Shown here piece by piece: positions 27,282 to 36,259 of a stretch of 64,000 nucleotides of DNA (its first letter is position 1; every line of letters begins with the position of its first letter). The notes beneath the pieces were generated by a model. That model was not told where the DNA came from. It searched no databases and was given only the letters and a program-made list of their open reading frames with translations. This stretch comes from Sphingobium sp. AS12 (GTDB taxonomy: Bacteria; Pseudomonadota; Alphaproteobacteria; Sphingomonadales; Sphingomonadaceae): contig NZ_JAHRGM010000067.1 of assembly GCF_019097845.1 (NCBI RefSeq), forward strand, positions 62,001 to 126,000. Reading direction: 5' to 3'. The translations under genes and the position numbers were made by a program.

Positions 27282-28270
27282 TGCTCACCTATTGTGGGCA
27301 TTTGCTGGCTGCAACAGTGGAAGCTGCCGCCGCCCGACAATATGGCATCGCTGCGCAGGCCGACAATATCCCGCCCCGGAAAGAAAGGGGCAAGCGTATC
27401 GAGTGCGGCCTGATCATTAGGCTGGCCATAGACAGGCACAATGACGGCGGCGTTGCCGATATAGAAATTCATGTAGCTTGCGGGGATCGCTTCTCCATCC
27501 GCGATCACCAGCCCCGGCGACGGGATATCGACCACCTCGACGCCATGGGCTATCGCCCGCGCTCGCGCATCGGCGTAGATCGCAGCGTTGGGGTCGTCAT
27601 CGGTCGTGGCGATCGGAAGCGCCAGCAGCCCTTCGCCCACGAAGCGGGCCAGATTGTCGACATGGCCGTCGGTATGATCGTTCAGCAACCCGTCGCCCAG
27701 CCAGAGCATGTCGGAGAGGCCAAGGCCCCCCGCCAGCAAAGTCTCGATCTTGCCCCGGTCGAGGTCGGGATTGCGGTTGGGGTTGAGCAGGCATTGCTCG
27801 GTCGTGACGAACAGGCCGGTGCCGTCGGTGTCGACCGCGCCGCCCTCGAATATCCAATGTTGCGTCGATGTCGGCAGGCCCGTGGTCGTCGCCAGCCGTG
27901 CGCCGATATCCTCGTCACCCGGCATCTGATATTTGCCGCCCCAGCCGTTGAAGCCGAAATCGACCAGCGCCCGCGCACTGCCGTCCAGCACCGCGATCGG
28001 CGCGGTGTCGCGCAGCCAGACGTCGCCCAATCTCTGTTCGACGATCGTGACGCCGGGCGCAACCAATGCCCGCGCCGCTTCTGCATCCGCTGCATTGGCG
28101 ACAACGAGCCGCACCTCTTCGCCCTTGCCCCCCGCGTGAAGCGCGCTGGCAAAGGCGGCGATCTGCGCCCGCGCTTCCTCGAACGCGCCGGGCCATTCGG
28201 CGGGGTTGGTCGGAAAGCCGATCCAGGTCCAGTCATGCGGCGCCCATTCGGCAGGCATACGGAAAGTCAT
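27278..28270 (-). CDS. aguA: Agmatine deiminase
   Basis: A 330-residue guanidino-group hydrolase that converts agmatine to N-carbamoylputrescine. Visible features are MPAEWAPHDWTWIGFPTN at the N terminus, WLRDTAPIAVL, FNGWGGKYQ, the DGHVDNLARFV motif and the C-terminal catalytic cysteine (C319) in GGGSFHCCSQQ, the position of the usual GGGNIHCxTQQ. ATG 28270 has GAGGACAG upstream and gives the family start. It is the first gene of the aguA-TonB-C-aguB operon. Confidence 0.94.
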   Translation of the reverse strand: MTFRMPAEWAPHDWTWIGFPTNPAEWPGAFEEARAQIAAFASALHAGGKGEEVRLVVANAADAEAARALVAPGVTIVEQRLGDVWLRDTAPIAVLDGSARALVDFGFNGWGGKYQMPGDEDIGARLATTTGLPTSTQHWIFEGGAVDTDGTGLFVTTEQCLLNPNRNPDLDRGKIETLLAGGLGLSDMLWLGDGLLNDHTDGHVDNLARFVGEGLLALPIATTDDDPNAAIYADARARAIAHGVEVVDIPSPGLVIADGEAIPASYMNFYIGNAAVIVPVYGQPNDQAALDTLAPFFPGRDIVGLRSDAILSGGGSFHCCSQQMPTIGEQ

Positions 28271-28384
28271 CTGTCTGTCCTCACTCGGCAGTCGCGGCAA
28301 TGCGTGATATTGTGGGGCGTGATATTATGGGTCGGGGCGCTCCATAGCGTGGCGCGTCCAGTCTGGACAGGGGGAGAGCGGATC

Positions 28385-28828
28385 ATGCGCGCACTAATCA
28401 TGAGCCTCATGCTGGCGATGACGCCCGTGGCGGCGCGGGCGGACAAACTGCCCGACTGGATTGCGGGGGCATGGGTCGAACGCAACGGGGAAAGCTGGTC
28501 GGAGGAATTTTGGTCCGGTCCGCGCGGCGGCATATTGCTGGGCGCGGCGCGCACGGGGAAAGGGGAGACGCTGGAATTTTGGGAACAGACCCGCATCCAG
28601 ATCGACCCAGACGGCAGCATCGCCTTTTACGCATCACCCAAGGGCGCGCGTGCCGCCCGCTTCGCCATCGAATCGCAGAGCGCGACCGAGATCGTGTTTG
28701 CGGACGCCACCCATGATTATCCCCAGCGCATCCGCTACTGGCGCGACGGCAAACTGCTCAAGGCCGAAATCTCAAAGATCGACGGTAGCGAAAAGCAGGC
28801 CTGGTCCTACGCGCCGATGGGGGAGTGA
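28385..28828 (+). CDS. Exported DUF6265-type protein
   Basis: A 147-residue protein with a signal peptide (MRALIMSLMLAMTPVAARA) and a compact beta-barrel-like domain: LPDWIAGAWVERNGESWSEE, GILLGAARTGKG, FYASPKGARAARF, IVFADATHDYPQRIRYWRDG. The WxAGxW...DYPQRIxYxxxG pattern is the DUF6265 family, with lipocalin-like shape but unknown function. ATG 28385 follows a GGGGGAGAG ribosome-binding site. The reading frame extends upstream, antisense to aguA, but that part is not coding. Confidence 0.75.
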   Translation: MRALIMSLMLAMTPVAARADKLPDWIAGAWVERNGESWSEEFWSGPRGGILLGAARTGKGETLEFWEQTRIQIDPDGSIAFYASPKGARAARFAIESQSATEIVFADATHDYPQRIRYWRDGKLLKAEISKIDGSEKQAWSYAPMGE

Positions 28829-28850
28829 ACTGCCCTGCCAAATGAGCGAC

Positions 28851-28874
28851 GTGCTCCCGCCTGCGCGGGAGCAC
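28851..28874. terminator. Hairpin between convergent genes
   Basis: GTGCTCCCGC (28851-28860) pairs perfectly with GCGGGAGCAC (28865-28874) around a CTGC loop, between the stop of the DUF6265 gene and the stop of the M28 peptidase gene. There is no clear T-run on either side. Confidence 0.6.
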
Positions 28875-28884
28875 CTGACAACCT

Positions 28885-30573
28885 TTACTTCCCAGCCCGG
28901 TCCTTGTCGCGAATCCCGCGGAATTCGTCGCCTTCCACCCAATTGGGCCAGTCGCTGCCGGTCGCCAGATCGCGGCCCACGCTATAGTAAAGCTTCAGGT
29001 CGGCCAGCACCCCGGTCCAATCCCAATTGGGATCATATTCATCCTTGGGTCCGTGATAGCGGTTCTTGGTATAATCCTCCGCCGCGGCCATGCCTGCTGC
29101 CGTACCGCCGGTCACCAGATCTTCGCCGCCCTCGAAATAGAGCATCGGCAGGCCGTGCTTGGCGAAGCTGAAATGGTCGGAGCGGTAATAATAGCCCTTC
29201 TCCGGGGTCGGCTCCAAAGTCGCGACGCGCCCCTGTGCGCCCAGCGCCCGGTCGAGATAGGCGTCGAGCTGCGACTTGCCCTTGCCGATCACCACGACAT
29301 TCTTGGCAAGGCCCGCGACCGAGAGCGCATCCATATTCACGCCGCCCACAGTCTGGCTGAACGGGAACACCGGATTGCTGCCATAATAGGCTGATCCCAG
29401 CAGCCCCGATTCCTCCGCGGTCACTGCCAGAAACACCTGGCTGCGGTCGGTCGGTCCGGCCTTCACATTGGCTTGCGCTAACGCCACCAGCGCCGCAGTG
29501 CCGGTTGCATTGTCGACCGCACCGTTGCAGATGTCGTCGCCATCGGGCGCGGCCTGGCAGCGGCCCAGATGGTCCCAATGGGCGCTGTAGAGGACATACT
29601 CATCGGGCCGCGTCTTGCCGGGCAGCAGCGCCACGACATTCTTGGACATATGTTTGCGCAGGTCATTGTCGAACGACACCGACGCCTTGACCGCGCCCAG
29701 CGGCACCGCCTTGAATCCCGGCTTTTTCGCCGCCGCCATTTGCGCGCTCAGGTCCAGCCCGGCGCTGGCGAACAGCGCTGCCGCCTTGTCTTTCTGAATC
29801 CAGCCGATCGCGGCGGAAAGGCCTGCATTGCCGTCCGCACTGTCGGCGACATGCTGCGCCCCGGTCCAGCTCGACTGCACCACATTCCAGCCATAGGCGG
29901 CGGGCACCGTGTCATGCACGATGATCGCGGCAGCCGCGCCCTGCCGCGCTGCTTCCTCATATTTATAGGTCCAGCGGCCATAATAGGTCATCGCCCGGCC
30001 ATTGAACGGCCCGGTCAGCCCCGGCGTCTCATAATCGGGATCATTGACCAGGATGATGACCGTCTTGCCCTTCACATCGACCCCGGCATAGTCGTTCCAC
30101 CCCTTTTCAGGCGCGTTGATGCCATAGCCGACGAACACCACCGGGCTGTCCTTGACCGCGATTTTCGGCTGGGTGGTGCGATAGGTGCCGACGACCATTT
30201 CCGGGCCATAGGTCGCGCTGACCGCGCTCTTGCCGCCGGTGAAGCTGAGCGGTGACACATTCTTCGCGTTGATCTCGACCAGTGGCACATCCTGAAACCA
30301 GCTGCCCTTGTTGCCGGGTTTCAGGCCGAGCTTGCCGAACTCGGCGGCGAGCAGCGCCAGCGTCTTTTCCTCGCCCGCCGATCCGGGCGCGCGCCCTTCA
30401 TAGGCGTCCGACGACAATTCCTTCACCAGCCGCTTCATCGTGTCGATCGACGGTTCGACCGCAGCCGGAGCCGTGGCGGATGCCGAGGCGGGCGGCGTAT
30501 CGGCACCGTCGCTGGTGCAGGCGGTAAGTGGCAGGGCCAGGGTGGCCGCAAGGGCCAGCAAAGACGTTCGCAT
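28885..30573 (-). CDS. M28 family zinc aminopeptidase, lipoprotein, with PA domain
   Basis: A 562-residue exported peptidase. The start MRTSLLALAATLALPLTAC is a lipoprotein signal with the lipid-bearing cysteine at residue 19. A PA-type insert is seen around GYGINAPEKGWNDYAGVDVK and TVIILVNDPD. Zinc ligands of M28 appear in order: SAHWDHLG, NGAVDNATGTAAL, TAEESGLLGS, GVNMDAL and YYRSDHFSFAKHG. It likely removes N-terminal residues from peptides in the periplasm or at the outer membrane. ATG 30573 is chosen because the lipobox follows it directly; longer frames upstream are not supported. Confidence 0.9.
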   Translation of the reverse strand: MRTSLLALAATLALPLTACTSDGADTPPASASATAPAAVEPSIDTMKRLVKELSSDAYEGRAPGSAGEEKTLALLAAEFGKLGLKPGNKGSWFQDVPLVEINAKNVSPLSFTGGKSAVSATYGPEMVVGTYRTTQPKIAVKDSPVVFVGYGINAPEKGWNDYAGVDVKGKTVIILVNDPDYETPGLTGPFNGRAMTYYGRWTYKYEEAARQGAAAAIIVHDTVPAAYGWNVVQSSWTGAQHVADSADGNAGLSAAIGWIQKDKAAALFASAGLDLSAQMAAAKKPGFKAVPLGAVKASVSFDNDLRKHMSKNVVALLPGKTRPDEYVLYSAHWDHLGRCQAAPDGDDICNGAVDNATGTAALVALAQANVKAGPTDRSQVFLAVTAEESGLLGSAYYGSNPVFPFSQTVGGVNMDALSVAGLAKNVVVIGKGKSQLDAYLDRALGAQGRVATLEPTPEKGYYYRSDHFSFAKHGLPMLYFEGGEDLVTGGTAAGMAAAEDYTKNRYHGPKDEYDPNWDWTGVLADLKLYYSVGRDLATGSDWPNWVEGDEFRGIRDKDRAGK

Positions 30574-30726
30574 CAGGGCATATCCCTCAAAAAAGATCAT
30601 TGTTATACGATTGTGATGTCCCGTGATGCCATTGTGCGAGGGCAAGGGCAAGCAAGGGGATTGCGCCATTCTACGGCTTCGCTTAGCCCCTGATCCGACA
30701 GGAAGAATTTGGGGGTAAGGCGGGAC

Positions 30727-32649
30727 ATGATCCGTTTCGATAAGGCAATGATAACGGCGCTATTGGCGGCTGGAACCGCGCAAGGGGCGCTCGCCCAGAC
30801 TCAGCCTGATGACCTTGCCAAGGCCTTTGGCGCTCGCGAGACGGTGATTTCCGCCAGCCTCTCGCCCGACGGCCAGAAAATTGCGCTGGTTACCGCGGGC
30901 GCGCAGCGAACGACGCGAACATATGTGCTTAATGCCCAGGAAGGCGCCGATCCGAAAGTGATTGCCGGTGCCAGCGGCAAGCCGGAATATCTCGATAGCT
31001 GCGATTGGGTGTCCAACGACCGGCTAGCCTGCAATATCGGCGGCGAAAAGCGGGCCGGAGACGATGTTTTCGGTTTCAGCAATATCTTTGCGGTTGATGC
31101 TGTCGGCGGCAATATCGTTCCGCTGAACCGACTGCACGCTACGCTATATGGCGGTGAAATCATTGACCTGTTGCCCAACGAGAATGGCGTAGTGTTGATG
31201 ACAAGGCCCAGTTCAGGTGGCCTTGGTGTCGAGCGCGTTGATACGCGCACGGGCAAGAGCAAGCGGGTCGAGCAATATGAAGCTATGGCGACAGGCTATA
31301 TATCCGATGGACGTGGTGAAGTACGCGTTATCGGTTTTCAAGAAAATAAGGGTTCGGGTTATGCCAAGGGTACTTTTCGTTATCTTTATCGCCCGTTAGG
31401 GAAAACGAATTGGAGCAAGCTCAGTAGTTATGACATGCGAGATCAGAGCGGATTTTTGCCCGCTGCGATCGATGCCGACAAGAATATCATCTATGGCTAC
31501 GAGCGGGTTGACGGACGACTGGCAGTCGTCAGCCTGGCGCTGGACCCTGGACTGGAAAGAAAGATCGTTTTCGCTCATCCGCGCGTGGACGTCAGCAATC
31601 TGGTGACGGTCGGCCGCGACCGTCGGGTCGTGGGCGTTCGATATGTCGAGGAGCAGGGCGAGGTATTCTATTTCGACGAAAAGATAAAGGCGCTGGCGGG
31701 GTCGCTGAGTAAGGCGCTTGGTGGCAAAGCCGTACATATCGGCGACATGAGCGCGGACGGTCAGCGGATATTGGTCTGGGCTGGCAGCGATCTGGATCCG
31801 GGGCAATATTATTTGTTTGATCGCACCACGCGAAAGTTATCGCCGGTCATGCCGGACCGTCCCGAACTGGCTGGTCGGACGCTCGTTGCGATGCAGTCGA
31901 TCAAATATAAGGGGAGCGATGGGACGATGATTCCCGCTTACCTCACCCTGCCGCAGGGGAAGGAGACAGCGAAGGGGCTGCCCGCGATCGTCATGCCCCA
32001 TGGTGGTCCCGAATCCCGCGATGAATGGGGTTTCGACTGGATGGTGCAATATTATGCCGCCCGTGGCTTCGCCGTCATCCAGCCGCAGTTTCGTGGGTCT
32101 TTCGGTTTTGGCGAGCAATGGCTGATGCAAAGCGGCTATCGGTCCTGGCGGACGGCGATCGGCGACGTTGTCGAGGCTGGGCGCTGGCTGGTGGGGCAGG
32201 GCATCGCTGATCCCTCGAAGCTGACCATCGCAGGCTGGTCCTATGGCGGCTATGCCGCGCTACAGGCGCAGGCTGTAGATCCCGCGCTATTCAAGGCCGT
32301 CGTCGCCATCGCGCCGGTCACGGATTTCGACGATCGAATGCGCCGTTCGCAATATTATAGTAATTACTTGATCGAGCAGCAGCGCATGGGGACCGGGCAG
32401 GGGGCCGACGATGCCTCGCCCTCTAATCACGCCGCCGAGTTTCGCGCACCGGTCCTGATGTTCCATGGCACGGACGACAATAATGTCGACATCAGCCAAG
32501 CGAAGATCATGCAGGGCAAATTGGAGGGCGCAGGTAAGCGCAGCCAGTTGGTCATTTATGACGGGCTTGCGCATAGCCTGAACGATAGCGATGCGCGCGC
32601 CGATATGTTGCAGAAGAGTGCCGACTTCCTGCTAGCAGCGGGGAAGTAG
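30727..32649 (+). CDS. S9 family prolyl oligopeptidase-like peptidase, secreted
   Basis: A 640-residue serine peptidase: signal peptide ending near ALAQ, an N-terminal beta-propeller with SPDGQKIALVTAG-type repeats, and a C-terminal alpha/beta hydrolase domain. The nucleophile is in AGWSYGGYAALQ (GxSxGG), the acid in FHGTDDNNVDI and the histidine in YDGLAHSLND. PHGGPESRDEWGFDWMVQYYAARG is the usual oxyanion-side motif. It probably degrades short peptides in the periplasm. It is divergent from the M28 gene. ATG 30727 is preferred over TTG 30709. Confidence 0.9.
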   Translation: MIRFDKAMITALLAAGTAQGALAQTQPDDLAKAFGARETVISASLSPDGQKIALVTAGAQRTTRTYVLNAQEGADPKVIAGASGKPEYLDSCDWVSNDRLACNIGGEKRAGDDVFGFSNIFAVDAVGGNIVPLNRLHATLYGGEIIDLLPNENGVVLMTRPSSGGLGVERVDTRTGKSKRVEQYEAMATGYISDGRGEVRVIGFQENKGSGYAKGTFRYLYRPLGKTNWSKLSSYDMRDQSGFLPAAIDADKNIIYGYERVDGRLAVVSLALDPGLERKIVFAHPRVDVSNLVTVGRDRRVVGVRYVEEQGEVFYFDEKIKALAGSLSKALGGKAVHIGDMSADGQRILVWAGSDLDPGQYYLFDRTTRKLSPVMPDRPELAGRTLVAMQSIKYKGSDGTMIPAYLTLPQGKETAKGLPAIVMPHGGPESRDEWGFDWMVQYYAARGFAVIQPQFRGSFGFGEQWLMQSGYRSWRTAIGDVVEAGRWLVGQGIADPSKLTIAGWSYGGYAALQAQAVDPALFKAVVAIAPVTDFDDRMRRSQYYSNYLIEQQRMGTGQGADDASPSNHAAEFRAPVLMFHGTDDNNVDISQAKIMQGKLEGAGKRSQLVIYDGLAHSLNDSDARADMLQKSADFLLAAGK

Positions 32650-32660
32650 CCACGTAAAAA

Positions 32661-32697
32661 AGGAGGCTGGCACACAGTCCCGGCGCGCCAGCCTCCT
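32661..32697 (-). terminator. Rho-independent terminator
   Basis: AGGAGGCTGGC (32661-32671) pairs with GCCAGCCTCCT (32687-32697). On the minus strand the stem is followed directly by TTTTTTACG, so it terminates wrbA; it also lies after the convergent S9 peptidase gene. Confidence 0.8.
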
Positions 32698-32775
32698 GCC
32701 GCTTGCCTTAACCTTTGGTACGACCCGGAGGCTCGGCAGCTGCAATCTCAAGACGATGTGGTCAGCCGATAACCG

Positions 32776-33375
32776 TCAGCCGTGCAGCTTAATCGCGGTT
32801 TCGGCGATGCGGCGGCCCTGATAGCGGGCGCCGTCCAGTTCCTCTTCCGACGGCTGGCGGCTGCCATCGCCGTCGGCCAACGTCGTCGCGCCATAGGGCG
32901 ATCCGCCGCGCACCTTGTCCACGCCCATCTGGCCCTGAAAACCATAGTCCAGACCCACGATGGTCATGCCGAAATGCAGCAGGTTGGTGATGATCGAGAA
33001 GAGCGTGGTTTCCTGCCCGCCATGCTGGCTGGCGGTCGAGGTGAAGGCGCCGCCGACCTTGCCGTTCAATGCGCCACGCGCCCACAGCCCACCGGCTTGA
33101 TCGAGGAAGGCGGCCATCTGGCTGGACATACGGCCAAACCGGGTGCCGGTGCCGATGACGATGGCGTCATAGTCCGCCAGTTCCGCGACGGTCGCGACAG
33201 GCGCGTCCTGATCCAGCTTGAAATGGGCGTTCTTCGCGACTTCGAGAGGCGCGGTTTCGGGTACGCGCTTGATATCGACCTGTGCGCCAGCCGCAGTTGC
33301 GCCTTCGGCGACGGCCTTGGCCATCGTTTCGATATGACCGTAGGAGGAATAATAGAGAACCAGAACCTTAGCCAT
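32776..33375 (-). CDS. wrbA: NAD(P)H:quinone oxidoreductase, WrbA type
   Basis: A 199-residue flavodoxin-fold protein that reduces quinones by two electrons with FMN. The phosphate-binding loop is [14 protein letters not shown]; the [19 protein letters not shown] stretch and [17 protein letters not shown] are typical WrbA signatures, as is [20 protein letters not shown]. It is cotranscribed, after a 111-base gap, with the pirin gene upstream and lies opposite a LysR regulator, which suggests an electrophile or redox-responsive module. Confidence 0.94.
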   Translation of the reverse strand: MAKVLVLYYSSYGHIETMAKAVAEGATAAGAQVDIKRVPETAPLEVAKNAHFKLDQDAPVATVAELADYDAIVIGTGTRFGRMSSQMAAFLDQAGGLWARGALNGKVGGAFTSTASQHGGQETTLFSIITNLLHFGMTIVGLDYGFQGQMGVDKVRGGSPYGATTLADGDGSRQPSEEELDGARYQGRRIAETAIKLHG

Positions 33376-33486
33376 GATGCGTCTCCTTATAGGGTGGAAA
33401 GAGGGTGCCGCCCGCGCAAGGGGAGGGGGGGGAGAGTGCGCGGGCGGCGGCCGGCCCGTCCGGGGGGGAAGGACGGGCCGGAAAGC

Positions 33487-34206
33487 CTAGATGCTGTCGA
33501 CCAGGACGACTTCGGCGTCCTCGATCGCGGTGATGGTGATGGGGCCGCCGCCGATGATGGCTGCGCCATCGCGGGCCTCGAACGTTTCACCGTCGATGCT
33601 GATCCGTCCCGTGGCAGGCACTAGATAGACGTGGCGACCGTCGGCGCTGTCATAGGTCACGCTGTCGCCCGCCCGGATCGTGCCACCCAGCAGGCGGGCA
33701 TCGGCGCGGATACGCAGGGCTTCTGCATCCTCGTCATAGCCGCTGGCCAGCACAACCAGCTTGCCCGAACGCTCACCGCGCGGAAACGGCTTGGCGCCCC
33801 AGCTTGGGCTGCCGCCGCGTGCCCGCGGGATGACCCAGATCTGGAACAAGGTGGTGGTCTCATCCTCCAGATTATATTCCGCGTGCCGGATGCCTGTGCC
33901 AGCCGACATCACCTGAACATCGCCTGCCTCGGTGCGGCCCTGATTGCCTAGGCTGTCCTTGTGTGTAATCGCGCCGGTGCGGACATAGGTGATGATTTCC
34001 ATGTCGGCATGGGGGTGGGGCGGGAAGCCCGAACGCGGGCCGATCTCATCATCATTCCACACCCGGATCGCGCCCCAGTTCATGCGGTCCTCGTCATGAT
34101 AGTCGGCGAACGAAAAATGGTGCCGTGCGTTCAGCCAGCCATGATCGGCATGGCCCAGCGACGCGAAGGGGCGGCGCTCGATACGGTTTGCGGTGTGCGT
34201 GTTCAT
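33487..34206 (-). CDS. Pirin family protein
   Basis: A 239-residue bicupin. The N-terminal cupin has the metal-binding set FPPHPHADMEIITYV, GDVQVMSAGTGIRHAEYN and LFQIWV; the C-terminal cupin is more divergent. Bacterial pirins of this subgroup often have quercetin 2,3-dioxygenase-like activity or act as redox sensors; which applies cannot be read. ATG 34206 begins MNTHTANRIERRPFASLG, a normal start. It is divergent from a LysR regulator gene, with about 106 bases between starts. Confidence 0.9.
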   Translation of the reverse strand: MNTHTANRIERRPFASLGHADHGWLNARHHFSFADYHDEDRMNWGAIRVWNDDEIGPRSGFPPHPHADMEIITYVRTGAITHKDSLGNQGRTEAGDVQVMSAGTGIRHAEYNLEDETTTLFQIWVIPRARGGSPSWGAKPFPRGERSGKLVVLASGYDEDAEALRIRADARLLGGTIRAGDSVTYDSADGRHVYLVPATGRISIDGETFEARDGAAIIGGGPITITAIEDAEVVLVDSI

Positions 34207-34270
34207 ATCCTTGCCTTTCGAAATATCGACCGGATAATCCGGCTTGCTTTCCGCTAATCTAGTCATCAGG

Positions 34271-34303
34271 ATCGTTTCCGAAACACGCAGCATTGAAACG
34301 GAT
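34271..34303. promoter_or_regulatory. Candidate LysR operator between pirin and LysR genes
   Basis: GTTTC-C-GAAAC (34274-34284) is a small palindrome. A second, interlocking inverted pair ATCGTTTC (34271-34278) and GAAACGGAT (34295-34303) lies across it. A further GTTTCC follows at 34305-34310. The block sits just before the LysR ATG (34313), in the divergent region, as autoregulated LysR operators commonly do. Confidence 0.5.
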
Positions 34304-34312
34304 TGTTTCCCC

Positions 34313-35206
34313 ATGCGACTACCTGATTTTGAGGCCTGGGCGATGTTTGCCGCCGTGGTCGAACATCGCAGCTTCACCGACGCTGCCAAGGCGCTGAGCG
34401 TGTCGAAGGCGACCGTATCCAAGGCTGTGACCCGGCTGGAGGAGCATCTCGACACCAGCCTGTTCAACCGCACCAGCCGCCGTCTGGCGCTGACCGAAAG
34501 CGGCAAAAGGCTGGCCGATCATGCCCATCGTATCCTGGCTGAGGGACAGGCGGCGGAGGAGGCGGCGCGGGAAGAAACCGCCGATCTGTCCGGCGTCGTC
34601 CGGCTGGGTGCGCCGATGAGCTTTGGCCTGCAACGCATCGCCCCGCTGATCGCCCGCTTCACGCAGGACCATCCGCTGGTCGATGTCGATCTGCATCTGT
34701 CCGACGCGCATATCGACCTCATTGAAATGGGGCTGGACGCGACCATCCGCATTGCCGACATGCCCGACAGTTCGCTCCGCGCCCGCCGCCTGGCCGATGT
34801 GCATATTCATGTCGTCGCTTCGCCCGCCTATCTGGCGGCGCGGGGAAGGCCGGTGCATCCATCGGATCTGAGCGGCCATGACTGTTTCTGCTATTCCAAC
34901 GTCACGACGCCCGACGTGTGGCGCTTTACAGGGCCGGGGCAGCAGAATGTGGTGGTGCAGGTCCGATCGCGCCTGACGGTCAATAGCGGCGACGCGATGC
35001 TTCCTGCGTTGCGCGCGGGGGTCGGCATTGCCCGACTGCCCGATTTTATCGTCGGCGAAGCGCTGGCAAATGGCGAACTGGAGGAGTTGCTGATCGAGTG
35101 GCGCGCGCCGCCTTTTGGCCTCCATCTCGTCACGCCGCCATCGCGGCTACGCCCCGCCCGCGTCGATGCGCTGCTGGATTTCATCACCAGGCATCACGGC
35201 TGTTGA
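34313..35206 (+). CDS. LysR family transcriptional regulator
   Basis: A 297-residue regulator. The N-terminal winged helix-turn-helix runs from FEAWAMFAAVVEHRSFTDAA through SVSKATVSKAVTRLEEHL and FNRTSRRLALTESG; the effector-binding domain begins with VRLGAPMSFGLQRIAPLI. It is of the common CrgA/AaeR-like subgroup. Being divergent from the pirin and wrbA genes, it most likely controls them and itself, in answer to an unknown small molecule. ATG 34313 gives the standard start. Confidence 0.92.
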   Translation: MRLPDFEAWAMFAAVVEHRSFTDAAKALSVSKATVSKAVTRLEEHLDTSLFNRTSRRLALTESGKRLADHAHRILAEGQAAEEAAREETADLSGVVRLGAPMSFGLQRIAPLIARFTQDHPLVDVDLHLSDAHIDLIEMGLDATIRIADMPDSSLRARRLADVHIHVVASPAYLAARGRPVHPSDLSGHDCFCYSNVTTPDVWRFTGPGQQNVVVQVRSRLTVNSGDAMLPALRAGVGIARLPDFIVGEALANGELEELLIEWRAPPFGLHLVTPPSRLRPARVDALLDFITRHHGC

Positions 35207-35222
35207 CGCTCGTTTCGCAGGT

Positions 35223-35294
35223 GAATCTTTCTTGACTCGCAAGGAATCGTTTCGGCCTCAACTCTTTGTAAACAGATTCGTTTTTGGGCGACTC
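35223..35294. promoter_or_regulatory. Cluster of five GANTC (CcrM) methylation sites upstream of ctrA
   Basis: GANTC occurs at 35223-35227, 35234-35238, 35244-35248, 35275-35279 and 35290-35294, that is five times in 72 bases, where chance predicts about one per 256. The first three are spaced 11 and 10 bases apart. In Caulobacter, CcrM methylation of a GANTC in the ctrA promoter makes transcription depend on replication; the same control is a reasonable inference here. Confidence 0.65.
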
Positions 35295-35309
35295 GTGGAT
35301 TTCTGCGGG

Positions 35310-35324
35310 TTAGCGAAAAATTAA
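35310..35324 (+). promoter_or_regulatory. Candidate CtrA-binding site in the ctrA promoter
   Basis: TTAG (35310-35313), seven bases, then TTAA (35321-35324) followed by CC matches the CtrA consensus TTAA-N7-TTAA in all but one base. It lies 91 bases before the ctrA start codon and downstream of the GANTC cluster. Autoregulation is known for CtrA in Caulobacter. Confidence 0.5.
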
Positions 35325-35414
35325 CCTTTGTCCTTCAGAAGTTTTTTGGTTAATGAATTGATGCGGACGCCGTTCTGGTGGGGTGAACGGACCTGCGACA
35401 TAAAGGGGCTTCAC

Positions 35415-36122
35415 ATGCGCGTGCTGCTGATTGAGGATGAACCGACCACCGCCAAGGCGATTGAGCTGATGCTCACGACCGAAGGTTTCAATGTCTATAC
35501 GACCGACCTGGGCGAGGAAGGTCTCGATCTCGGCAAGCTGTATGATTACGACATCATCTGCCTGGATCTCAACCTGCCTGACATGCACGGTTACGACGTG
35601 CTGAAAAAGCTCCGCGCTGCCAAGGTGCAGACCCCGGTGCTGATCCTGTCGGGCATAGCCGAGATGGACAGCAAGGTCCGCTCCTTCGGCTTCGGTGCCG
35701 ATGATTATGTGACCAAGCCCTTCCATCGCGAAGAGCTGATCGCCCGTATCCATGCCGTGGTGCGCCGGTCGAAAGGCCATTCGCAATCGGTCATCCGCAC
35801 CGGCAAGCTGGCGGTCAATCTGGACGCCAAGACGGTGGAAGTGGACGGCAACCGCGTTCATCTGACCGGCAAGGAATATGCCATGCTGGAGCTGCTGTCG
35901 CTCCGCAAGGGTACGACGCTTACCAAGGAAATGTTCCTCAACCATCTCTATGGCGGGATGGACGAGCCGGAACTCAAGATTATCGACGTGTTCATCTGCA
36001 AGCTGCGCAAGAAACTGGCACTGGCATGCAGCGGCGATAATTATATCGAGACCGTATGGGGCCGCGGTTATGTGCTGCGCGACCCGGAAGAGGCGCTGGA
36101 AGAACAGGCCAAGGTCGCCTGA
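35415..36122 (+). CDS. ctrA: Cell-cycle response regulator CtrA
   Basis: A 235-residue OmpR-type regulator, the essential master regulator of the alphaproteobacterial cell cycle, motility and division. The receiver domain has the acidic pocket (E7-D8), the phosphorylated D51 in [17 protein letters not shown], and K in [19 protein letters not shown]. The DNA-binding winged helix has [20 protein letters not shown], then [14 protein letters not shown] and [16 protein letters not shown] 35415 gives [20 protein letters not shown], exactly the family start, with AAGGGG upstream; a longer frame is not needed. GANTC and CtrA-like sites lie upstream. Confidence 0.97.
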   Translation: MRVLLIEDEPTTAKAIELMLTTEGFNVYTTDLGEEGLDLGKLYDYDIICLDLNLPDMHGYDVLKKLRAAKVQTPVLILSGIAEMDSKVRSFGFGADDYVTKPFHREELIARIHAVVRRSKGHSQSVIRTGKLAVNLDAKTVEVDGNRVHLTGKEYAMLELLSLRKGTTLTKEMFLNHLYGGMDEPELKIIDVFICKLRKKLALACSGDNYIETVWGRGYVLRDPEEALEEQAKVA

Positions 36123-36156
36123 CGCTTCGCGCGACACACGCTTACCATGGGGGTGG

Positions 36157-36192
36157 AAAGGCCGATGATCCGTCAGGATCGTCGGCCTTTTC
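36157..36192 (+). terminator. Rho-independent terminator after ctrA
   Basis: AAAGGCCGATGATCC pairs with GGATCGTCGGCCTTTT around a GTCA loop (one G-T pair), 35 bases after the ctrA stop. The A-rich left flank and T-run on the right mean it can work in both directions. Confidence 0.85.
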
Positions 36193-36259
36193 CGTTGTGG
36201 CGGGGCGGGGGCTGGCATAGGGAAATGTCCGACAAGGATATAATTCCACAGGAGAGACC

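Noticed and set aside
27281..28384. Upstream extension of the DUF6265 frame
   Set aside because: It is antisense to aguA; the signal peptide and ribosome-binding site mark ATG 28385.
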